Assembly: GCF_033115175.1 (NCBI RefSeq)
Contig: NC_084828.1
Location: 95,729,388 to 95,793,387 of the forward strand
Source: Lepus europaeus
Taxonomy: Eukaryota; Chordata; Mammalia; Lagomorpha; Leporidae
Direction of reading: 5' to 3'
Length of the DNA: 64,000 nt
Shown here: positions 21,421 to 32,608 of the stretch, piece by piece
Layout: the number at the start of each line of letters is the position of its first letter
Position numbering within the stretch: the stretch's first letter is position 1
The notes under the pieces: model-generated
Database searches by the model: none
The model's input: only the letters and a program-made list of their open reading frames with translations
What the model was told of the DNA's origin: nothing
Translations under genes and position numbers: made by a program

Positions 21421-23600
21421 AATTTTAATTAGTTTTTTAACTTCATGTTAATTAAAGAGTTAAACAAATAGTATGGGGAGAAAAGAAAAAAAATAACTAT
21501 TTCTCAACAGTAGAGACAAGTGCTGTTCAAAGTCATTGCTTCTCAAAGTGTTAATTTCACTTTTATAGATCACCTTTTAGGTGCTCTATTTATTATCACA
21601 GGTCAGGGAGAACATACTGTATTTGTTTTTATGGGACTGGCTTATTTCACTAAGTCTGATGTTTTCCAGTTCCATCAATTTTGTTGCAAATGACTGGTTT
21701 TCATTTTTTTTTTTACTGCTGTGTAGTATTCCATGGTGTACATACTCTATAATTTCTTTATCCAGTCTTCAGTTGACAAGTATTTGGGTTGATTCCATAT
21801 GTCAGCTATTGTGAATTGGGCTGCAATAAACATGGGGGTACAGATAACACTTTCATTTCCTGATTTCCTTTCCCTTGGGTAAATTCCCAGGAGTGGGATG
21901 GCTGGGTCGTATGGCAGGTCTGTATTCAGATTTCTGAGGTACCCCAATACTGTCTCCCATAGTGGCTTTCCCAGTTTACATTCCCACCAAGAGTGGATTA
22001 GGGCACCTTTTCCCCCACTTCATTACTAGCATTTGTTGTTTGTTTATTCCTGTATGAAAGCCGTTCTAACAGGGGTGAGAGGAAACCTCATTGTGGTTTT
22101 GATTTGCATTTCCCTGACAGCTAGTGATACTGAGCATTTTTTCATGTGTCTGTTGGCCATTTGAATTTCCTCTTTTGAAAAATGCCTGTTTAAGTCCTTT
22201 ATCCATTTCTTAACTGGGTTGTTTATTTTGTAGTTGTCGAGTTTCTTGAACTCTTTATATATTTTGATTGTTAATCCTTTATCAGTTGCATAGTTGCATT
22301 CTGTGATTGCCTTTTCACTTTGTTGAATGTTTGGTTTGCAGTACAGGAGCCTCTCAATTTGATGTAATCACATTTGTCAGCTTTGGCTTTGATTGCCTGT
22401 ACCTCTGGGGTCTTTTCCAAGAACTCTCTGCCTATGCCAGTGTCTTGCAGGACTCCCTCTGATGTTCTCGAATAATTTGATGGTATCAGGTCATAGATTT
22501 AGGTCTTTAATCCATTTTGAGTGGATTTTCGTGTAAGGTGGAAGGTAGGGGTCTTGCTTCATACTTCTGCATGTGGAGATCCAGTTTCCCCAGCACCATT
22601 TGTTGAAGAGACTGTCCTTGCTCCGGGGATTGATTTTAGCTCCTTTGTCAAAGACAAGTTGGTAGATGCATGGATTGATTTCTGGCATTTCTCTTTTGCT
22701 CCATTGGTCTACCCATCTGTTTTTGTACCAGTACCAGGCTGTTTTGATTATAACTGCTCTGTAGTGTGTCTTGAAATCTGGTATTATGATGCTGGTTTTG
22801 TTTTTCTTGTATAAGATTGCTTTAGCTATTCAGTTCTCCTGTGTTTCCATATGAATTTCAGCATCATTTTTTCTAGATCTAAAAAGAATGTCCTTGGTAT
22901 TTTGATTGATATTGCATTAATTCTGTAAATTGCTTTAAGTAGTATGGACATTTTGATGATATTGATTCTTCCAATCCATGAACATGGAAGATTTTTCCAT
23001 TTTTTGTATCTTCTTCTATTTCTTTCTTTAATGTTTTGTAATTCTCATTGTAGAGATTGTTGACACCCTTGATTAAATTTATTCCAAGGTATTTGATGAA
23101 TGAATTTGATGGTGAATGGAATTGATCTTAGATGTTCATTCGATGCCATGGCACTGTCTGTGTGTACAAAGGCTGTTTAATTTTTGTATGTTGATTTTAT
23201 ACCCTACTACTTTACCAAACTCTTTGATGCGTTCCAATAGTCTCTTAATGGAGTCTTTTGGATCCCCTATATATAGAATCATGTCATCTGCAAATAGGGA
23301 TAGTTTGACTTCCTCCTTCCATGGCTCTGGCTAAAACTTCTAGGACCATATTGAATAGCAATGGTGAGAGTGGACATCCTTGTCTGGTTCTAGACCTTTA
23401 TGGGAATACTTCCAATTTTTCCCCATTCAGAAAGAAGCTGACTGTGAGTTTGTCACAGATTGTCGTGATTGTCTTGAGGAATGCTCTTTCTATACCCAAT
23501 TTGCTTAAGGTTTTCATCATGAAAGGATGTTGTATTTTATCAAATGCTTTCTCTGCATCTATTGGATACACCAGCGTTAGGTGCACATACCTTTACAGTT
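21421..23600 (-). mobile_element. LINE-1, reverse-transcriptase to 3'UTR part
   Basis: On the minus strand this carries, in order, an RT segment ([20 protein letters not shown] near 23580-23500), the [11 protein letters not shown] block near 22620, the NLNTDLPYDPAIPLLGIYP block near 21940-21890 and the end TEDWIKKL near 21750, then a 3'UTR-like region to about 21421. Frames are interrupted by stops and shifts. It is closer to an intact L1 than the fragment at 18816. Upstream it is joined at about 23585 to an endonuclease segment, with the ORF2 middle missing. Defective. Confidence 0.85.
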
Positions 23601-23686
23601 TGCACATCTTTTTGAATGAATTCCTTGATAATTATGTAGTGATCTTCTTTGATTCTTTTTTATAATTTTGTCTTAAAGTCTGTTTC

Positions 23687-23957
23687 ATCAGGAGTCTGCA
23701 TTGTGGTGCAGAGGGTTAAGCTGCCACCTGTGACACTGGCAATCCATATTGGAGAGAAAGCCAGGGCAGAGTCCCAGCTGCTCTGCTTCCAATTCAACTC
23801 CTTGCTAGTGTACTGGGAAAGCAGCAGAAGTTGGCCCAGGTAGTTGGGTCCCTGCCACCCAAATGGAAGACCTGGATGCAGTTCCAGGCTCCTAGCTCTT
23901 CCTCTTTCTCTGTCCTATTGCCTTTCAAATAAATACAGTGTATCTTTTTAAAAAAGT
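23687..23957 (+). repeat. C-type SINE inside the L1
   Basis: GGAGTCTGCATTGTGGTGCA to TGCCTTTCAAATAAATACAG. It lacks part of the 3' CT region. Confidence 0.85.
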
Positions 23958-24086
23958 TTATTTAATCTGATATAAGTATAGTTCTTTTGGCTTGGTTTTG
24001 ATTTTTGTTTGCATGAAATACCTTTTTCCATCCTTTCACTTTCAATCTGTGTGTGTTGTGTATGTTGTGTGCATGTGTTTATGGGT

Positions 24087-24442
24087 GAAGTGAGTTTCTT
24101 TTTTTAAAAAATAATTATTTATTTTACTTGAAAGTCACAGTTACACAGAAAGAGAAAAAGAGGCAGAGAGAGGACTTCCATCTGCTGGTTTACTCCCCAG
24201 TTGGCCACAATGGCTGGAGCTGTGCTGATCCGAAGCCAGGAGCCAGGAGCCAGAAGCTTCTCCCATGTGGGTGCAGTGTCCCAAGGACTTGGGCCATCTT
24301 CTACTGCTTTCCCAGGCCATAGCTGAGAGCTGGATCGGAAGGGGAGCAGCCAGACTCGAACCCGTGCCCACATGGGATGCTGGCACTGCAGGCAGCGGCT
24401 TTACCTGCTCCGCCACAGCACCAGCTCTGAAGCAAGTTTCTT
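24087..24442 (-). repeat. C-type SINE inside the L1, with TSD
   Basis: GAAGTGAGTTTCTT (24087-24100) and GAAGCAAGTTTCTT (about 24429-24442) are an imperfect TSD around a minus-strand SINE that ends CGCCACAGCACCAGCTCT. Confidence 0.9.
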
Positions 24443-24565
24443 ACTGGGTCTTGTTCTTTAATTCATTCAGCCAGTCTGTATCTTTTAATTGGAAGATTTA
24501 GTCCATTTACCTTCCAGGTTATTATTGGTAAGTAATGATTTGGTCCTGTTATTTAAAAATTACTT

Positions 24566-26004
24566 CTGATTATTTTTAATAAATAGAAATTTATTAAATC
24601 CTTTTAACCCTTCGTTGTGTTTCTAGTGTTTTTATAGTTCCCATGTTTTCCTGATGGCTGTTATCTGTTATCTTTCTTTTGCTTCTGTACATAGGCGTCC
24701 CCTAAGCGTGGTCTGATGGTGATGAATTCCCTCCATGCTTGCTTATCTTGGAGACTTTATAGCTCCTTCTTTTTTTTTTTTTTTAAATTTTATTTTATTT
24801 TTGACAGGCAGAGTGGATAGTGAGAGAGAGAGAGACAGAGAGAAAGGTCTTCCTTTTTGCCATTGGTTCACTCTCCAATGGCTGCTGCGGCTGGTGCATC
24901 GCGCTGATCCGAAGCCAGGAGCCAGGTGCTTCTCCTGGTCTCCCATGCGGGTGCAGGGCCCAAGGACTTGGGCCATCCTCCACTGCCTTCCCGGGCCATA
25001 GCAGAGAGCTGGCCTGGAAGAGGGGCAACCGGGATAGAATCCGGCGTCCCGACCGGGACTAGAACCTGGTGTGCTGGCGCCGCAAGGCGGAGGATTAGCC
25101 TGTTAAGCCAGGGCGCCGGCCTATAGCTCCTTCTTTTATGAAAGATAACTTCACTTGGTGAAATATTCTTGTTCGTGGTTATTTTCTTGGGACATATCAT
25201 TCTATTCCCTCCTGGCTTGTCAGGGTTTTGTTGGAAAATCTGCTTTTAGTCTAATGGGGTTCCATTAAAATTGATTTAGTGCTTTTCTCTTGTAAATTTT
25301 AGAATTCTTCCTTAATGTTTGATGGTAATGTGTCCTGGTGAGGATCTTTTCTGGGCATGTCTGTTCGGGATCCTATGGGCCTCCTGTACTTCAGTGTCCT
25401 TATCTTTCTCCAGATTGGGGAAGTTTGCAGCTATTATAGTATTGAATGGGTTTTCTAAACCTAATTTCTCTCCTTGTTCTCAGGAATCTCCAGTTTCTTT
25501 TTTTTTCTTTTCTTTTCTTTTTTCCTTAATGTATCTCAAAGGTCTTAGTGGTTGTTTTTAATATCCTGTTAATTTTTTTTCTTTTTCTTTTTGTCTAACA
25601 GATATTTGGAATAACTTGTCTTCAAACTCAGATATTCTTTTTCCTGCTTGATCTAGTCTGTTGTGGAGGCTTTCAGCCGCATTTTTTACTTGACTTATTT
25701 AATTACTTACTTCCAAGATTTCTGTTTGGTTCTTAATTTCTGCTGAATTTCTCATTCATATTATACATTGTCTTCCTGATTTCATTCAACTGTTTTTTTT
25801 TCCTTTTGTATGTCTTTGAATATCCCTATTATCATTCATTTGAATACTGTATCAGGCATTTTGTCAATCTCCTTTTCTTTGGATTATGTACTAGAACATT
25901 ATCACATTCCTTTTGGGGGCATCTACTGCCTTGCTTTCTCGTGCTTCCCTGTGTTGATATTATGTATCTGGCAGATCAGTGCATTTTCTAGCCTTTAAGA
26001 AAAT
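24566..26004 (-). mobile_element. LINE-1 ORF1 / inter-ORF region, old
   Basis: The minus strand at about 25680-25620 reads like a L1 ORF1 coiled coil (AESLHNRLDQ...RISEFED). The plus-strand text at 24700-25480 (GTCTGATGGTGATGAATTCC, GATTGGGGAAGTTTGCAGCT) is the familiar reverse complement of an old L1 ORF1 region. A young SINE sits inside it. No intact frame remains. Confidence 0.65.
24758..25134 (-). repeat. Young C-SINE inside the L1, 13-bp TSD
   Basis: TATAGCTCCTTCT is at 24758-24770 and 25122-25134. The element keeps the TCTGCCTGTCAAAA-type tail complement and the full GC-rich head. Confidence 0.95.
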
Positions 26005-26267
26005 CTTTGAAAAATAGGATTATTTATTTGAAAGGCAGAAAGACACAGAGAGAAAAACAGAGACAGATATATTCCTCTCACAAAATGCCTGCAGCAGCCA
26101 ATCTGGGTCTCTCACATGGGTGCCAGGGACCCATGTGCTTGAGCTGCCTCCCAGGGTGTGCATTAACCAGAAACTGGAATCAGAAGCAGAGCTGGACCTG
26201 AGCTAGCCATTCTTATATAGGATGTGGGCATCCTAATTGGTGGTTTAACCACAGTGCCAAACACTTG
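26005..26267 (-). repeat. Old diverged SINE
   Basis: ATTTGAAAGGCAGAAAGACA to CACAGTGCCAAACACTTGC, with internal deletions. Confidence 0.7.
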
Positions 26268-26649
26268 CTCTTCTGTAACTTTTTTTTTTTTTTTTTTTTT
26301 TTTTTGACAGGCAGAGTGGATAGTGAGAGAGAAAGACAGAGAGAAAGGTCTTCCTTTGCCGTTGGTTCACCCTCCAATGGCCACTGCGGCTGGTGCGCTG
26401 CGGCCGGCACACCGCACTGATCCAAAGCCAGGAGCCAGGTGCTTCTCCTGGTCTCCCATGCAGGTGCAGGCCCAAGCACTTGGGCCATCCTCCACTGCTT
26501 TCGTGGGCCACAGCAGAGAGCTGGCCTGGAAGAGGGGCAACCGGGACAGAATCCAGCGCCCCGACCAGGACTAGAACCCGGTGTGCTGGCGCCGCAAGGC
26601 GGAGGATTAGCCTATTGAGCCGCGGCGCCGGCCCTCTTCTGTAACTTTT
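26268..26649 (-). repeat. Young C-SINE with 16-bp TSD
   Basis: CTCTTCTGTAACTTTT is at 26268-26283 and 26634-26649, with the first copy running into a 25-base T tract. The TSD starts in the last bases of the older SINE at 26005. Confidence 0.95.
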
Positions 26650-28560
26650 AATGAATGGCTTTTATGGTTTTCTTCCTGAAGATGTATCTGCAGGTATTGG
26701 TTTGGTAGGCTATTTTGGTTTTATTTGCAGTTAGCTGCTGTGATATAGTCTCCCTATATCTTCTTTCCCCATTAATTAATGGCACTGGGGTATGGGTCTC
26801 AGCAGCAGCCCATGGAGCAGGGTCTTAGGTCATGAGGATACTAGCCTTCACTCCACTGGGCTTGGGGTTGTGGGAACATCAGCCTGAAGTCCTGGAGGGA
26901 TTTCCTGGGTAGTCACAATGGCCAGGGTGTGATGAGAGACAAGGAAGTGCTGGCCTGGGGCCAGTTTTGTGGTGTAGCAGGTTAAACTACCACTCGGAGC
27001 ACCAGCATTCCATATGAGTGCTGGTTCAACTCCCGGCTGCTCTACTTCCAAAACACCCTGTCAATGTGTCTGGGAAAGCACTGGAAGATTGTCTAAGTGC
27101 TTGGGCCCCTGAACCCATGTGGAGACCCAGAAGAAACCCATGTGGAAACCCAAAGAAGCTCTTGGCTCCTGGCTTTGGCTTGGTCCAGCCCCATCTGGGG
27201 AGCGAACTAGTGGGTGGAGGCGCTTTCTCTCCCTCTCTCTTTTTCTAACTCTGCCTTTCAAATAAATGTCAGTCTTTTTTTTTTAAGTATTGGTCCAAAG
27301 TCTGGCAGGGGCATGTGAGTCTCCAGGGTACCAGCCCCAAGTTTGTATGGAATGTCTTGGCATCACCTACCCTTTTTTCCTCCAAGTTGACACTTACTCT
27401 CTCCATGTTATGCTACCTGGGGTTAGGGGAAGAATGGAGTGAGCTGTTCTGTGGCCACCTACTCCCTGATGCTAGGTCACACCTGGAGCCCAGAACCTGC
27501 CAATATCAGTGCAGCCTGGAGTAAGCCAAGGCCCACTTTATTGCCTGCTGCTGAAGTGGACTTGCATCCCAAGGCTGCCTGCAACCAACCATAGGTGATG
27601 CTAGCTGGGATGTAAGTTCAGTTGACTTGAGTCATCAAGTCTTTGCTTGGGACTGGGGCTGCTCCATGGGCTCTGCCAAAGGCATTGGCCTGAGGACAGA
27701 GATCATTAGTGTCTGTCCAGTGATGGTTTTACCAGGCCCAAAATACAGTTCTGTGCTGTTTGTTCCCTACTCCCTAGCTCCTTACTGTGTCTGCCCATGG
27801 TTGGTTGCCCAGGCTGACACTAAGCTGGGTTGTACCTTAGTCTCCCAGCCACAGTGTATGCTACCTAGTGGACGCATACCAGGCCCATGTGGGGCTGGGG
27901 GCGATGCAGGCCGAAATATTTGTTTGCTCTACTGGGACACAGGATTCTGCTGGCTACCGGGGTTTATCCAAAGGTTTATATGCAGGAGTCTCTGGCTGGT
28001 ATCTGGTGTTGGATCTCACCACAGTGGGGCTAGTGCTGAGCTTCCAGCTAAACTCTTGAGCTCAGTTTTCCGCTTCAGTTCCTGCAGTTGAAATCATATT
28101 CCTTGCTGTCTGCAGGGTAGAGGGAGAGGTGATGGAGGCTGACACTAAGCGAAGTCACACCTGAGTCTCACAGTCCCCGGGCCCTGGGTCTGCAAGGCGT
28201 GCGGGACACTGGTGGTCACGCAGGCTGAATGAGTCCATCTAACCTGGACTCAGATCTCCACCTGATACTGCACCTGTGGGCACTGGCTTTTGGGGATTAC
28301 CTGATGCTGGGTCTCACTGCATGTCTGTTGCAGTCCTAAGTTCACTTTCCCATCATACTCCCCTGCAGCTGGAGTCTTGCTCTGCTGTCTGCTGAAGGTT
28401 GGGGCTGGTGATAGGCGTAGCAGTTTCTTGGCCCACTGGCTAAGGAAGACCCAAAGGCTCAGTCTATAAGTATTAGGCCGGGGGCAGAGTTATGGGGCCC
28501 TGTCTGCTTCTAGGTTTTACCAGAGGCCAGGTACTACGTTGCAAAGTCTAAGGTCTGGGT
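26650..28560 (-). mobile_element. Probable LINE-1 5'UTR-like GC-rich region
   Basis: Moderately GC-rich DNA directly upstream (minus sense) of the ORF1-like segment, with loosely repeated phrases such as CTAAGCTGGGTTGTACCTTAGTCTCCCAG (27822-27850) and CTAAGCGAAGTCACACCTGAGTCTCACAG (28146-28174). Position and internal repetition suggest an old L1 5'UTR. The 154-codon plus frame at 27627-28091 has no recognised domain. Unique DNA is the alternative. Confidence 0.4.
26956..27287 (+). repeat. C-type SINE
   Basis: GGGGCCAGTTTTGTGGTGTA to CTGCCTTTCAAATAAATGTC. It contains a local duplication of ACCCATGTGGAGACCCAGAAG. Confidence 0.88.
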
Positions 28561-29899
28561 TTTATTTCTCTCCCTCCACCAAGCAGAAGGCATCTGTCCC
28601 GGCTGAGCTGGGGGAGGGGTAACACAGCAACTCTTTGCTTCTTGCTTTCTTTAATGCACCTTTTCTTAGTATTAAAACCGAGCATGCGGCCTCTCACCCG
28701 GCTTCCTTGGCTCTTGTAAAGATGGCCTGACACGTGAACAGCTGTTCCAATTGGTGTCTCTGTGGGGAGATCGCTGGAGCACCCTACTCGGCCTCCATCC
28801 CAGGCGAGAAGGCATGCAGAGGAGGGTCTTTTGTGACACATTTGTATCTTACACTCCCACGGGCATTGTGTCCTCACCACCATTTGGGTTGTCTTTTACT
28901 TCAGCCACTCCAGAAAGTAACAGTGAGAAAGCTCAAGCAGGAAATGTCTTGGGCTTGAGATAGATCCCTGTGACTACAAGGTGGAGAAGGCTGAGACTGG
29001 GTGTGGTGAGACCTGTTGGCGTCTGTGACAATCCAGGTGACAAAGCAGTGGACTGAGTGATCATGCTGGTAATGGTGATGTTCTTGAGAGACATTTAGAA
29101 GGCAAAATTATCAGTTACCAATTAGGAACACAAGAAAAGGCTCTTATTAATTATTTGTCATATGTTTGATTTGGAGGTCTAGATTTGATTTGGGGATATA
29201 GATCCCCTGTCTTGGTTTTGGACACATGATACTGGTGGTACCTTTATCTCAAGCAAAGGGGACTGCTTACACATATTGTGCTACATGTGCACTGTGGGAC
29301 ACGGAATCATTAACATGGTGTTATAGAGGAGTATCTCATGATTTGGAAAGGGGTTCAAAAATAAGTTCTGAAACTCTGTACAATGTATAGTATGACCTTT
29401 TTTTATATTCTGAAAACACTACAGAGAAAAGCCATCTGGAAAGATGTACAGTGAAGTGTTAACTCATCTGTAGGTTGAGTTTTCAGAATAGTTTTTAATT
29501 TGGACTAGGGTTTTTTTTTTTCTGCATTTCTACAAAGAACATATGCTAATTGTATAATGTGAAAAAAGTCATTTAAGAAACACTTAACATTTCAAAATTA
29601 GAAATTTATTTTAAAGCACAAAAACAAGAATAAATAGAGTCCCAAAAGGATGGGAAAGGTAGTGGTGACAGCAAGTTATTCCTTCCTCCTTTATCCTCAA
29701 ATGGCTCTTTCCCACCCTAAGCCATCTTAGGATACTGGCAGGGACTCCCATGTCAGATTCTGAGAGTCTGACAGTGGAAGAGAGCTCAAATCTAGGATTT
29801 TGAAATCCATGAAGACTTTTTTGTTCCTTGTTCCCAACTGAGGGTGAACTCAAATCCTGGAATTCCAGTAGAATTGATCAGTTGTGTTACACCTACCAT
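28561..29899. other. Intergenic stretch, nothing firm
   Basis: 1.3 kb with no lagomorph SINE and no recognised exon. A 111-codon minus frame (28548-28883) has no known motif. Confidence 0.4.
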
Positions 29900-30485
29900 G
29901 CTGCGGAATGGCTCATACAAGTTCCCATGGCCTCCATATTACTAATCCAGCCCTAGTCCTCACCTTACTCGACACATCAGAAGCATCTGCCTTAGTTGAT
30001 TTTTCCCTCCTCCTGGGAACACGCTCCTGGTTATTCTTACATTGCTGGCTACTCCTTCCCAGCGTCCTTTGCTGATTCTTCTTCATCTCTCCAACCTCTT
30101 ATTCTTGCAGCGTCCCAAGACCCAGCCCTTGGAACTTTCCATCTGTCTATACTCAGTCCCTTAACGGTTTCTTTAGTCTTGGCTTTAAATGATCTCTTAC
30201 ACACCGATAATTCCTAATTTCTGTCTCCAGCTGGATCTCTTCCCTGAACTCCAGATTTACCTATCCCATTTAGTGTTCTCATTTGAATTTCTAGTAGGCA
30301 TCTCAAAGTCAATATGCTTGACTGAATTGCCTGTTCTTCCTGCACCCCACGTTACTCCTCCTCAGTCTTTTCCCTCTCAGTAAATGGAGACTTCAACCAA
30401 AACCTTTGGAGCCATAATTGATTCCCATGTTCTCCTGACTCTGTGTATCTAAAGCTTTTTGGTTCTACCTTAAAAACGGATCCAG

Positions 30486-30740
30486 GGGCCAGCGCTGTGG
30501 TGTGGCAGGTGAAGCTGCAGCCTACAATACCAGCATCCCCTATGGGAACCAGTTTGAGTCCTGGCTGCTCCACTTCTGATCCAGCTTCCTGCTAGTCCAC
30601 ATGGGAGACCTGGTGGAAGCTCCCGGCTCCTTGACCCGCTAGATCCGGTCCTTGCAACTATCTGGGGAGTGGATAAGCATGTAGAAGATCTCTGCCTCTC
30701 CCCATCTTCCAGGAGAAGAAATAAATCTCAAAAAAATTAA
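30486..30740 (+). repeat. C-type SINE inside the L2, shortened
   Basis: GGGGCCAGCGCTGTGGTGTG to AGAAATAAATCTCAAAAAAA. The segment between CTGCTAGTCC and ACATGGGAGACC is deleted. Confidence 0.88.
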
Positions 30741-30982
30741 AGAATCCAGATACACCATCCTTTTGCCCCTGGCCCAAGCCACTGTCTTTCCTCATCTGGA
30801 TTCCTCCACCAGCCTGCCACTTGGCTTTCCTGCTTCCTTCCTTGCTCCTTACAGTCTATCTTCCATCATGAGTCAAAGCGATCCTTTAAATATACATCAA
30901 AAACAACAGCTAAACATGAACCGAGCAAGTGCCAGTTCTTAGCCTGTGTGACCCGAGGTGACACTTGTTACTTTTCTTTCTT

Positions 30983-31332
30983 TTTTTTTTTTTTTTTTTT
31001 TTTTGGACAGGCAGAGTGGACAGTGAGAGAGAGAGACAGAGAGAAAGGTCTTCCTTTTGCCGTTGGTTCACCCTCCAATGGCCGCCGCGGTAGCGCGCTG
31101 CGGCCGGCGCACCGCGCTGTTCCGATGGCAGGAGCCAGGTGCTTCTCCTGGTCTCCCATGGGGTGCAGGACCCAAGGACTTGGGCCATCCTCCACTGCAC
31201 TCCCTAGCCACAGCAGAGAGCTGGCCTGGAAGAGGGGCAACCGGGACAGGATCGGTGCCCCGACCGGGACTAGAACCCGGTGTGCCGGCGCCGCAAGGCG
31301 GAGGATTAGCCTAGTTAGCCGCGGCGCCGGCT
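30983..31332 (-). repeat. Young C-SINE inside the L2
   Basis: A 24-base T tract, GGACAGGCAGAGTGGACAGT, and the GC-rich head AGCCGCGGCGCCGGC. CTTTCTTT-like sequence on both sides may be the TSD but is too simple to be sure. Confidence 0.93.
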
Positions 31333-31880
31333 TCTTTCATTTTCTATGCCCACCCATTTCCTCTGCTCCAGCTCCACACTCCTTACTGCCCTGTAAGGAT
31401 TCCGAGCATCAGGGCCTTGAACTTGTTCTTCCCTCTGCTCGGACAGCTCCTTCAGATACCTGAGGACTTCCTTGCCCTCCCTATCTAAAGTTACAACCCT
31501 CTACTCCCTTCATTCATGATCTCCCGTCCTGATTCACGTCTCTCCATAGAACTTAACCCTAACACATGCTGTTGTATACTGATTTCATGCTTTGCTCTCT
31601 TCTGCAGATGTAAAACCCTTGGGAGCAGACACTTGAATGCTTTCTTCCCCTTCTACTAATCCTAGAGCACCTCCTGCCATAGAATAGGCACCATTTATCG
31701 AACAAGGACTACTCAGCATGTTAGAACCCTGTATTCTAGCTTCATGTAGAGCAATGCTTCCCCCACTAGACTGTGTGCTGCTTCAGGATGGTGGGGGATT
31801 ATTGTGATTCCCTACCCCTACCCTTGACCTATAGAGTACCACACGTACTAGGTGACCGATATATGATAACTCAATGATGG

Positions 31881-32262
31881 AACCATAGCTCCCCCCCCCA
31901 CTTTCAGGAGAACCTGTGAATTGTTAATTTAGATGAAGCAGACTCCAGGGATACCCACTCCCTCTCTACTCATCCCGCCTGATCTAACCAAAGCTGTGAA
32001 TGGTTCCCAGCACACTGGGACATGGACCTATCTTCATCTCTTCCTGGTAGGAAGTACACTTGAAGAGATAATAATATCCTTGGAGACAACCTTCAACCAA
32101 ATGGGACAGGAGCTGCTAGGTAAATGCCCCAGCCTCCCATCAACGTAGTCAGAACAAGACTGGGTCAGTACTGTTTAATTACAAGGTTGGGAAGTAGAGC
32201 ATTTAAACATTTAAAAGGTCATCATGTGCATCAAACAGGGTTTGTTTGAAAATGTCATCTAG
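31881..32262. other. Intergenic stretch, nothing recognised
   Basis: Includes a run of nine C (31892-31900). No exon or repeat called. Confidence 0.5.
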
Positions 32263-32537
32263 GGCCAGCGCCATGGCTTAACAGGCTAATCCTCCGCCTT
32301 GCGGCGCTGGCACACCGGGTTCTAGTCCTGGTTGGGGCGCCGGATTCTGTCCTGGTTGCTCCTCTTCCAGGCCAGCTCTCTGCTGTGGCCCGGGAAGGCA
32401 GTGGAGGATGGCCCAAGTGCTTGGGCCCTGCACCCGCATGAGAGACCAGGAGGAAGCACCTGGCTCCTGGCTTCGGATCAGCGCGGTGCGCTGGCCGCAG
32501 CGGCCATTGGAGGGTGAACCAATGGCAAAAAGGAAGA

Positions 32538-32569
<32 letters not shown>

Positions 32570-32608
32570 ACTATCCACTCTGCCTGACAAAAAATTAAAA
32601 AAAAAAAA
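32263..32608 (+). repeat. Young C-SINE
   Basis: Head GGCCAGCGCCATGGCTTAAC, then CTAATCCTCCGCCTTGCGGC, and tail CTCTGCCTGACAAAAAATT. TCATCTA occurs on both flanks as a short TSD. Confidence 0.93.

Larger units (their letters stand above)
23601..24565 (-). mobile_element. LINE-1 ORF2 endonuclease-region fragment, split by two SINEs
   Basis: Three minus-strand pieces survive. 24540-24430 encodes a sequence like WKVNGLNLPIKRYRLAE (N-terminus of the endonuclease domain). 24086-23958 is a diverged middle piece. 23686-23601 reads like TDFKTKL...KEDHYIIIKEFIQ, the endonuclease motif before YAPN. SINEs at 23687-23957 and 24087-24442 interrupt it. At about 23590 it passes straight into RT sequence. 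Confidence 0.75.
29900..31880 (+). mobile_element. LINE-2 (L2) 3' part, split by two SINEs
   Basis: Landmarks in plus-strand order: CTTCCCTGAACTCCAGATTT (about 30239), TAGTAGGCATCTCAAAGTCA (30293), CCTCAGTCTTTTCCCTCTCA (30360), CATCAGGGCCTTGAACTTGT (31406) and TACTAGGTGACCGATATATG (31848). They match the L2 consensus 3' half as I remember it. SINEs at 30486 and 30983 interrupt it. About 1.35 kb of L2 remains, diverged, without an open ORF. Confidence 0.75.

Noticed and set aside
21581..23665. Frames with clear reverse-transcriptase similarity as a possible functional gene
   Set aside because: The L1 ORF2 is broken by stops, frameshifts and a missing middle part. No intact ORF1 or ORF2 exists.
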